Shown here: positions 35,446 through 43,790 of the stretch, piece by piece
How positions within the stretch are numbered: position 1 is the first letter of the stretch
Layout of the letters: each line of letters starts with the position of its first letter
Assembly: GCA_037178975.1 (NCBI GenBank)
Contig: JASJZH010000002.1
Span: 1,860,001 to 1,924,000, forward strand
Direction: 5' to 3'
Source of the DNA: Oscheius tipulae
Taxonomy: Eukaryota; Nematoda; Chromadorea; Rhabditida; Rhabditidae
Length of the DNA: 64,000 nucleotides
The notes under the pieces: generated by a model
The model's database searches: none
What the model was told of the DNA's origin: nothing
The model's input: only the letters and a program-made list of their open reading frames with translations
Translations under genes and position numbers: made by a program

Positions 35446-36832
35446 TTTGATTTATTCACAATAATCATATATTTTCTATATGTCGTGTCATGCTTGCTCT
35501 CCATTGATCAGGATCCCTCCTCGCTGTTCTCGTCCATGTCTCGCCCATTTGCACTGCAAAATCATCTCTGTCGACCTGTCATCCTTCTATATCTTCACGG
35601 TCTCCATTCGGCTATTTCTTTTCGTCCATCTATCGTCGCTCTAATTAGCTATTTTGTTCGCCCATTTCCATTTTTTCTTGAAAAACTCCTTCTTAATGTC
35701 AGGTAATTTCACTGTTCCTTCTAGCCAGCCGTTTGTTCTTCTATCTAACAAAATTACTCCGACCATCCTCCTCATCATCTTGTGCTGAACTATTCATAGT
35801 TTGGATAGGTCCTTTTCTCGAGTAGGCCATGTTTCGGACGCATATAGTAATATTTGTTTCGAACTGAACAGTCTGCGTTTGGGCCTTCCTAGTCCAAATA
35901 TCCTTTCAAAGTTCCTAGACTGAAACAAAACATAAACATAGGATAACAACAAGAGTTACCGATTGAATCCGTCTTTCTCTTCGAGCACAACTGCCAGTAG
36001 GTTACGTGCTCCAATTTTAGGACGATCGACGTCGGGAATAGCTACGAGTACACTTGTTCCAACGTCTGCTATACCGAATCTTAAGAAAATAGTTGTGTGA
36101 AGAAAATTAGACTGACCGGCTATTCGATGCCTGGAGCATTCTGTCTGCTCGTCGCTGGATTGACTTGTTTCCTCCCTTTCTTTTTCAATTGCTGAGTGAT
36201 GAGCATTCCAAAATTCTATGAGCTCTTCTTCCTCGACGTATTCATCTTCGTTATCAGTCAGCAGCGCGTATTCTTCAATTTCGGTCAGCACTTTATCTGT
36301 TGGCACTTCATGGTCGCCAGCAGAGTTTAGCTCGTCGATTTCGGCCTCATAGTCAAATATTGTAAGTACAAAGTTGGGAAAGGGACAAGAACTAACCAGA
36401 CATTGCTTTGAAAAGCGTTCTGGAGATACCTCGATGAAACCTTGTGTTCTTCACGAACTGTACAGTGTCCAAAAGCTCAGCCCAGTTCGGTGTCCCTCGT
36501 CGTAGCATCTCAGCAAACCAGATTTCTTCCACGTCTCGGTTGCATCTTTCGACCGAGCCTTGTGACTGACTGTGGCGCGGTTTTCCGTGAATCAATTTGC
36601 ATCCTGGCCACTGCCACCAGGTTCTCCAACGTTGCATTTGCGAATTCGCGACCATTGTCGGTCTGCAAAATTTCGGGTGTCCCTGTGTTTTATGGTTGGG
36701 AGAATGATGAAAGAACAAACTTACCAAATAAAGCAAAGATTGATCTGATCTGAGCCGCTACTTCAGAAACGGTTTTTGTTCTCAGGGCACGCAGTATGAC
36801 GTATTTTGTTGAATGGTCTTGATAAACTGCTA

Positions 36833-36836
<4 letters not shown>
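35446..36836 (-). mobile_element. KRBA2/SCAND3-like integrase remnant
   Basis: Minus-strand reading gives an integrase core: YQDHSTKYVILRALRTKTV, then ILQTDNGREFANATLENL, then IHGKPRHSQSQGSVERCNRD and WFAEMLRRGTPNWAELLDTV, and further on a C-terminal region with GTSVLVAIPDVDRPKIGARN. This order fits the integrase-derived KRBA2/SCAND3-like family rather than a typical LTR-retrotransposon pol. One intron-like interval (gtaagtttg...cacag, about 36675-36716) separates the first two blocks. A single-base shift between the DNGREFAN block and the HGKPRH block breaks the frame, so the copy is probably dead. No terminal repeats are clear. Confidence 0.65.
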
Positions 36837-36887
<51 letters not shown>

Positions 36888-36888
36888 T
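36837..36888. repeat. (TA)n / (GA)n compound microsatellite
   Basis: An uninterrupted run of about 17 TA units is followed by GA repeats, directly 3' of the galactosyltransferase end. Confidence 0.95.
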
Positions 36889-36913
36889 CAATACAGTTGT
36901 TTATTAAAACAAA

Positions 36914-37897
36914 TCATACCCATGGCAACACTTCTGTTTTGGTGCTCAACTTTTCCAGTATAAAATCAGCGATTCTCATCTCGTAGGGCGACAAGTGGTG
37001 GAAACTGACCATCTGGGGACTGAAGTTCAGCTTCCCCTAAAGTAACGATACTGTAGATTTCGGAGTGACTCACTTTCAACGATTCGTAGTAACCAAAAGA
37101 TCGGGCAAAGGGGTCCTTGTACATTTCCAAATGCTCTGAGAAGTGGAAGTGATGGAACCTGTCGGACCCAAAACGATCTCTGGTGTCTTCGGGGAAGATT
37201 CCGATGAGTTCGAGGCACTTGGCCAACTGAAAAGGTACATGATAAGGAAAAACTGCCTACCTCTTGATCCTCTTCAGCCCTATGGTGGTCCGGGCAGCGA
37301 GGATCCTCCATAATGTTAGCGAAGGCTATGAGAGTTGGATGGGACAGGACATAGGCTCCACCATCCGCGTAGCCGTGACTCTGTAAGTGACAGAGACAGA
37401 GACTGAGACAGTCAACCTACAGTGAAGAAGTTCCACTTGAATCCCAGATAATGCTCTTCGGTAGCATTATACCCTTTCAAAAAGGCCCGAAGGTTGTCTA
37501 CCAAAACATAAGCATCATCGTCAGCCCTCAGGTACCAGTCGAATGGCTCCTCTTTTGACAGAAGTCTAGTGAGAACTGCACTATCTCTCTGTCTCTCACT
37601 CACTTGACCACTCTCCGAATCTTCTCCCAACTATGGTCTCTCGTGCTCAGTTCTGGCCAGAAGACATGAGGAATACCCGTTCGCATTCTTGAATCAGTGA
37701 AAAAGAGGTAGTCATCACAGCGAGTTGCCCAGGTCTGGACTATAGTCTCGGCCTACAGTATTGCACTTTTGAAGCAAAGTTGCTTTGCAAACTCTGGTAT
37801 CATGACTAGGAGTGGCAGTATGAATGAAGCAGAAAATTGTGGGGCTTCTTGATTGTACTGTAGAGCAAAATAAGGCTAGTAATAGCAAGGCTAGCAT
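36914..37897 (-). CDS. c1galt1: Core-1 beta-1,3-galactosyltransferase (C1GALT1-like), intact copy
   Basis: Exons 37793-37897, 37604-37752, 37421-37565, 37261-37380, 37074-37226 and 36914-37036 give 264 residues; introns are 37-40 bp except one. The enzyme adds galactose to O-linked GalNAc in the Golgi. Seen: hydrophobic N terminus (MLALLLLALFCSTVQS), acceptor-family landmark TIVQTWATRCDDYLFF, the DDD metal-binding motif at 100-102 (WYLRADDDAYVLVDNL), SHGYADGGAYVLS, and the C-terminal FSPQMVSFHHLSPYEM. It is shorter than vertebrate C1GALT1 (about 360) and lacks most of the stem. Start ATG 37895-37897 is the first in frame. It lies tail-to-tail with kinase 1 and belongs to the duplicated unit. 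Confidence 0.85.
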
Positions 37898-38114
37898 GTT
37901 GTGAGCGCATATCTTCGCCTGGGATCTGTCAAAACAAGGTAAGGAAAAAGTGTGTCATTGGAGGTCTTTGAAATTGGGAACAAACGGGAGAGGAAAACCA
38001 ACTAACGAACGTGTCCAAACCCGAGCCGTATCGGTATTTTTTTTATCCTTTGACGAAACACTCCAAAACACGATCAGAAATGTCTCTGCATCAGTAGTTG
38101 GTTGAAAAACGACT

Positions 38115-38310
38115 ATTGTCAAATCTCTTCTCCCGCGTGTCTATCCCGGCGGGTTCCGTCACGATATTTATATATTTTTGCAATTTCCCCAGGCGGAAAC
38201 TTGCGTACGGAATTACGTTTTTTTTTCAACTATTTCGGGACCCATTTGACTTCAAATAAGAGAGTAATTTTCTGTTTTTGTTGTTGGTATGAATCCAATG
38301 TTCAGAGTCC
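38115..38310 (+). repeat. Transposon-associated repeat, copy 1
   Basis: Landmarks cttctcccgcgtgtct, ccccaggcggaaa, tatttcgggacccatttgac and ttcaaataagagagtaattt recur in the same order near 42405-42428 and 43040-43190. In the second location the sequence leads into a mariner-like transposase, so this is probably the 5' part of the same element. Confidence 0.65.
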
Positions 38311-38739
38311 TCAGTTTCGTTGTTTGTTCGTTAAATTCGAAACACTCTGTTCACTTATGTTTGTTTCCATTCTACTCTTGCTCGAACCCCCAGGCCTTTC
38401 CCATTTCCTCATTGTTACGTATAGTGCTCCCTGCATCCTTCTCATTTATCTTCCACCAAGTGAGCCGAAAGCCCATTCCAGTCGTAGAAAGTCTTGCTGC
38501 CGCATATGTTCCAAACAAACGACAGAGATCAGTTCGTTTGCAGAGAGCGACGGAGACTGTCAAAACAATTGTAAATCAGAAAGCTGGAAGGTGTCTTGGA
38601 GACAACGGAGATACTCTGCATGGCGCCGCCATCCTGCTGGCCCAGAGCCCTCTTCAATAACAATTTGCCTTGTCCAGCAGTTCAAGGATCGTGGGGATTC
38701 ACAGAATTTCGAAAAGAAAAAGACTATTTCAGAAGTATG

Positions 38740-38935
38740 CAGTTCGGGGAGAAGGTCACCCTTCTCCCCGAACATACACCCCCAGACGTTTTCCGTTATA
38801 TTCAGGTCAGGAGAACATGCTGGCCATGGAAGAAGACCGATTCTTCTTCGTTGTAAACAGTCCCGAGTCGTGCGTGACGATGGATTGGAGCTCCGTCTTG
38901 CTAGAAAACGTAATTATGGTTGCGATTCCTCCTCC
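38740..38935 (-). pseudogene. Tc1-like (D34E) transposase fragment
   Basis: On the minus strand one frame reads QDGAPIHRHARLG and another reads IGLLPWPACSPDLNITENVW, the hallmark second aspartate and glutamate blocks of Tc1-type transposases. A one-base shift separates them, so the fragment is inactive. No flanking terminal inverted repeats could be identified; it abuts a perfect 14-bp hairpin. Confidence 0.65.
38742..38773. repeat. Perfect 14-bp hairpin
   Basis: gttcggggagaagg is followed by the loop tcac and its exact reverse complement ccttctccccgaac. It may mark a foldback junction in transposon debris or a subterminal palindrome. Confidence 0.9.
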
Positions 38936-39368
38936 AGAATGGTAGAATACAAAGCTGTGAAAAAATTTAGAATACTAATCCTTGTATTCTGTGACAAAAT
39001 AAAATGATAGAGCTTAATATAACAATATAATATGATTGTTTCGCCCATTTGGGGCTCATTGGGCCCACTTCCAAACTGACTCGCCTTTGCTTGACTTGCC
39101 AACGATTAGTGTGCGCACAAGTAAGACACACTAATTGCAATAATGGCTTCAGACACACGCACGCACACAGACAAACAGGGACGTGAGAACAATTTACAAT
39201 AGATTTTTTCGTTATCTCCTATTGCTCGGGTGTCTCTTATCCCACAAGCAGACTGCGTTAGCCAAGCTCTTATCTTTTTACGCACTCGCTCCTTCTGTCG
39301 ACATGAGCTATTGACCACGTCCTCTCTTCTTTTTATGTTTCTTCCAGCTGTGGCAATTTCCGGTCGAA

Positions 39369-41805
39369 ATGAGTACTCTTTTGAACGATGCTGGTAAGTG
39401 ATGCAAGTGCAATTCTCTCGCTTTCATACCAATAAACTGATTGATCGCTGATTTTATTTTGAGATTCACTTTTAGAGATCGCAAACTTCAACTATTTATT
39501 CTTCAACGACAAGGAGTTTTTAGGAAGTGGTGGTGAAGGCGAAGTTTTCAAGGCCTTCTCGATAGAACTAAAGAGGTTTTGCACTATGTAGAGGGTTTTT
39601 CACACCTATTCAGTTTGGTTGCCCTGAAGAGATGTGGTCCGTCGTTCCAGGAAAATAATTTGAATGAGGCGAAGTTTTTAATAAAGGTGAGATAAAAAAG
39701 ATGAGCTTACCTGCTTTCAGCTGTCGAATTCCGAGAATATTGTCAGAATGCATGGCCTATTATTGGAAAGCAATCGTATCGTTGGTTACTTGATGGAGTA
39801 CATGGAGCTTGGAAGTTTGCACGATGGTACTGTAGTATTTCTGTCGACCTGAGCAGATTATTTAGCAATTCATAGTGAAGGGAAATTCAAGGAAAGCCGG
39901 TTGGACTACGGGCCCGACACAATTCTTCTGTGGGTGCATCATGCAGCGTGTGGAATTAAAACACTTCACGATGCAGACATCATTCACAGGGACATCAAAC
40001 CGCAAAAGTATTACATTCGAATTACTTATTGATCCTGATTGTTACAGTATTCTACTGGGGAATGACGTCTATGACGTGAAGATATCAGATTTTGGCTTGG
40101 CTCGCGACATTACTGCTTCTACTCTGGAAACTTTGCCGTGAGTGTTTTACAGAATTTGCAATTGTAATCTCTCGTAGCTAGAATTCTAGTCAGTGCAGCA
40201 TTCACTACCAATCAAACTCTGACCGAGGCAGTATTTGGTAGATTTATGTCACCAAAATTGCTGAGTTTAAAAATTGAAGTAACTCTTCACATTGCGGGGC
40301 TTAAAAAGAATAATTAGCGCAGATGAAGGTTAAGTTTCATATTCATTCACGGGTGAAGTACCTTGAAAAACTCTGTGTGTCAAGCTCCGGCAGGGTCTTG
40401 CGACGCCGAGGCTACAGATCGTGCTGCATGATGTTCCAAAGCAGAATAATTAGCGCAGATAGAAGGTGAACTTTCAAATCCTGCATTTGGTGCAAACTGA
40501 GTTTTTATGTTTACAGATGCGGTACGAAAAAGTACATGGCTCCTGAAATTAGCAGAGACGGAAGATTCAAAAAAGCTGGAGATATCTATGCTTTTGCCAC
40601 AACGTGCTGGGAAATGATTGAGAGGAGGTGAGTCTCAGGTCCGAGTCCAATCTTGAACCAAGTTGGCACAAGCTATATCTCAGGTGATTATTTATTTCAG
40701 AGTACCACATGAAGACGCTATTTCTGATAAGGATTTGATCAATAGTCGACCTGAATTCGAGTCTGATCGTTCAACTGTTAACAAGAAACTACAGGACTTG
40801 ATAGAAAAGTCAGTTTTTCATTCTTTCTATCCGTCTTTACTCAAGTCTGACTTTCAAAGGCTGGAGCCGAGATCCAAAATCACGTCCATCCATCGAAAAG
40901 TATGTGGAAACAGCTCGGTGATTCACTTCGTTAGCGAGCATTAACATTTTTCCCATCCGCAATCCATAAATCTCTGGTGATTATTTATTTCAGAGTACCA
41001 CATGAAGACGCTATTTCTGATAATGATTTGATCAACAGTCGACCTGAATTTAAGTCCGATGGTTCAACTTATGTTAAACGTATACTACAGGACTTGATAG
41101 AAAAGTAAGTGTTTCATTCTTTCTATCCGTCTTTACGCAATTCTGACTTTCAGAGGCTGGAGCCGAGATCCAAAATCGCGCCCATCCATCGAAAAGTTCG
41201 TGAAAATAGTTCGGCAGTACACCTCGTTGAAGAACACTACAAGTGTACATTCCTTTCACCGTTGTCTCGTGGGCTTCTTCAGCAAGATGGAATACTCCGA
41301 TTTTAAGAAAGAAATGGAAAAGTTTGAGCAGTATTTGGCTGATCACCGCTCCTATTACCTGCAAAATGAACATTTGTACAAAAAAGGCAACTTCTTTCGA
41401 AACTTGGTCGACAAGGTCACAAATAGCAACTACCACGATGACGAGCTGTGGCAAAAGTATCCAATACACATCTTCGCTCCCCCAAGCTTCAGCGAACAGA
41501 ACCGATTGCTCCTGGAACAGGAGATAAGAAATAGAAGAAAAGATTTCTCGAAGAACGATAGCGAATTCTCGTTGATTTCAGTGGAAGGAGGCGACTGTTT
41601 CATTGTCATCGCCAATTATAGCGAAGGATTAGACTTATTCATGCTGCAATGTAAAGAGATACTGGATATGCCATATCCAGGAAGAGGCATCACAAGTTTT
41701 CCCACTGTTACAGATCAGAGGCAGCTGTATCTGTCCCAGCTCGAAACGATGTTTTTTGAAGATGTTCTTGAAGATATTTTTAACAACAATCGATTACAAA
41801 TCTGA
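39369..41805 (+). CDS. Protein kinase with unknown C-terminal domain, copy 2
   Basis: Exons 39369-39393, 39476-39575, 39614-39686, 39721-39826, 39866-40007, 40048-40137, 40517-40627, 40994-41104 and 41154-41805 give 469 residues in consistent phase. The kinase motifs are kept: GSGGEGEVF, VALKRCG, IIHRDIKPQN, ISDFGLARD, KYMAPEIS. Exon 2 uses an acceptor 6 bp downstream of the copy-1 site, because the ancestral cag has become cac; the result stays in frame and loses two residues. An extra exon pair (40701-40808 and about 40860-40920) duplicates 40994-41104 and 41154 onwards. The unknown tail domain ends MFFEDVLEDIFNNNRLQI, probably the ancestral C terminus. Substrates are unknown. Confidence 0.78.
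40701..40808 (+). other. Duplicated, potentially alternative kinase exon
   Basis: This 108-bp segment has intact acceptor (tttatttcag) and donor (gtcag) and encodes VPHEDAISDKDLINSRPEFE, matching exon 40994-41104 with some replacements. Its phase fits both the upstream exon ending at 40627 and the downstream exon starting at 41154, so it could replace 40994-41104. Its own partner exon (near 40860) has lost the acceptor (ttcag to ttcaa) and reaches a stop. Confidence 0.6.
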
Positions 41806-41998
41806 TCCCAGTTTCTGGTCTTATAATCTACTCCATTGTCAAATGGACATCTAGAGTAATGAAACTTACAGATGGTTTACATCTCGCTGTCTCTTTGTCT
41901 CGCTAACTCAAATGAAAAATGTAGGTCTATTGCATAGGAGATCGGGTAGTTGGCGACCAGGTCATAATGTTCGCGTGGACGCTAGTCGCTTCAATCAA

Positions 41999-42404
41999 TT
42001 CATACCCATGGCAACACTTCTGTTTTGGTGCTCAACTTGTCCAGTATAAAATCAGCGATTCTCATCTCGTAGGGCGACAAGTGTTGGAAACTGACCATCT
42101 GGGGACTGAAGTTCAGCTTCCCCTAAAGTAACAATACTGTAGATTTCAGAGTGACTCGCTTTCAACGGTTCGTAGTAACCAAAAGATCGTGCTAAGGGGT
42201 CCTTGTAAATTTCTAAATGCTCTGAGAAGTGGAAGTGATGGAATCTATCTGAGCCGAAACGGTCTCTGGAGTCTTCGGCGAAGATTCCGATGAGTTCGAG
42301 GTACTTGGCCAACTGAAAAGTGACATGAGGCCCGAAGATTGTCTACCAAAACATAAGCATCATCGTCAGCCCTCAGATACCAGTCAAATGGCTCCCCTTT
42401 TGAT
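41999..42404 (-). pseudogene. C1GALT1 pseudogene (truncated, internally deleted)
   Basis: The last two exons are nearly intact (YLELIGIFAEDSRDRFGS..., FSPQMVSFQHLSPYEM), but upstream the reading goes from the DDD-motif exon (FDWYLRADDDAYVLVDNL) straight to the acceptor of the next-to-last exon. The end of that exon and the whole SHGYADGG exon are missing. The 5' part of the gene is cut off at about 42404 against transposon-associated sequence. It cannot make a working transferase. Confidence 0.85.
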
Positions 42405-43199
42405 TTCAAATTGCTTCTCCCGCGTGTCTGTTGCGCGCCGAATTCAAACGGAGACTGGTATACGCTCACTTTATTGGTTATTCGCCTTTTCTAGAAACGC
42501 TATGAGACCGTCTATTATAGCCCGGGACAGTTTAGGCCTCGAGCTCTTGCGAAAAACGTTACTCATTCAATAGATAAGTAAACTCTGTGATTGGTGATAT
42601 GTCGGAAACAGAGTGTATGTTACACCTTTTATATGTTTGTCAAAACGGGGGCTAGATATTAGAGAGAAAGTATCGGTAATATAAATTGCACAGAGATTTT
42701 TGTTTGGGGAGTGAATGGGAAAGAGAGAGTATAGAAGGATAGGCTCAATATATTAGACACAGACAGACGGTACCTCGTCAAATGAAGGCTAGAAACGAGA
42801 GAGAGAAAAAGACTGACGGAATTAAACAGGATAGAAGACGATAAAACAGCGCTCAGAAGGCAATGAGAATGGCGTCGGGAAATCTAGTGGTCGTCCTTCT
42901 CGATGGCCTCGAGCTCGACGATATTCGATGGATCCAGTTTCGTTATCGGCTTGCCTGGAAAAACGGACATTTTTGGAATCGTTAGAGCATTTTTATTCGT
43001 CCCCTATAGTGAGACAAGCTCGCTGCGGGACCCCGGTAGGTCCCTTTGTGTATTTTTGTAATTTCCCCAGGCGGAAAGTTGCGTACGGAGTTACGTTTTT
43101 TTCAACTATTTCGGGACCCATTTGACTTCAAATAAGAGAGTAATTTGCTGTTGTTGATATGAATCCAACGAAAATACTGAATTAGTCCTCAGTTTCGTT
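42405..43199. mobile_element. Transposon-associated sequence and insertion
   Basis: Begins with the cttctcccgcgtgtct landmark shared with 38115, continues with about 600 bp not found in copy 1, then resumes the shared ccccaggcggaaa ... tcaaataagagagtaattt segment near 43060-43140. It reads as a mariner-like element interrupted by later DNA. Confidence 0.5.
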
Positions 43200-43580
43200 G
43201 TTGCGCGAAGATTTTGCCGTGGCCTCAAACACACTTTCAAAACAAGCCGTGGAGATATCAACAGGACTCGGCTGCCACTCACAAAGCTCGTATTGTTCAA
43301 GACTTCTGTCCCCAGAACTTCCCAGGATTCATCTCAGCTCAAGCGTGGCCCTCCAATTCTCCTGATCTCAAACCACTTGACTACAGCGTCTGGTGGGTCT
43401 TGGAAGCCAAAGCCTGCTCAAAGCCTCATCCAACGCTTCAATCGCTGAAAGACGCCCTCCAAAAAGTTTGGAATGAGCTCGAGGACAGTGCCTGTGCGCC
43501 ACAGTGGATGCTTTCTCGACGCACCTCAAAACCTGTATGAATGCGGATGGAAAATAGATTGAACTTTGATGCTGAATATT
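43200..43580 (+). pseudogene. Mariner-like (D37D) transposase, 3' fragment
   Basis: Reads YQQDSAATHKARIVQDFC, then FPGFISAQAWPSNSPDLKPL and DYSVWWVLEAKACSKPH, the C-terminal catalytic part of a mariner-superfamily transposase. Counting from the aspartate in QQD to that in KPLD gives 37 intervening residues, the D37D spacing. After DSACAPQ the frame shifts by one base into TVDAFSTHLKTCMNADGK-stop. The N-terminal half is missing. It was probably cut and inactive before or soon after the local duplication. Confidence 0.8.
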
Positions 43581-43689
43581 ATTTCTAGCTGGTCAATTAA
43601 AATATTTGTTGTTGTGCAGAGTGAAATAATGATCCGAGTTGCTTGCCACGACCTTTTTCCTATCCGTAACTATGCGTCACCCTGTAGAC

Positions 43690-43790
43690 GTATTCGTAAC
43701 TACAATTATTACCAACTCGGGAATCGAATCTGACTCTTGTTTTATAGCCAGAGCGCTAACCGACTAGCCATTGAGGAAAATGTCGTACTG
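43690..43790 (-). repeat. tRNA-like pseudogene overlapping the DDX19 stop codon
   Basis: Minus-strand tggctagtcggttagcgc is a good A box, and attcgattcccga a good B box at normal spacing; a D-stem pairing gct/agc and an anticodon-like stem ctct/agag are visible. The T stem has two mismatches and acceptor arms do not pair. The last residues and stop of the helicase gene (SRLALWL-stop) come from this sequence. Confidence 0.5.

Larger units (their letters stand above)
39131..42404. repeat. Second copy of the kinase-C1GALT1 tandem duplication
   Basis: Sequence from about 39131 parallels that from about 32937 (shared gcaataatg, ttatctcct, tgtcgacatgagctattgacc) through the kinase gene, and the end of the unit at 42404 parallels the galactosyltransferase up to about 37555. 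Coding exons are very similar, introns moderately so. The copies differ by the integrase insertion (copy 1), the exon duplication and a 3' deletion (copy 2). Confidence 0.85.
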
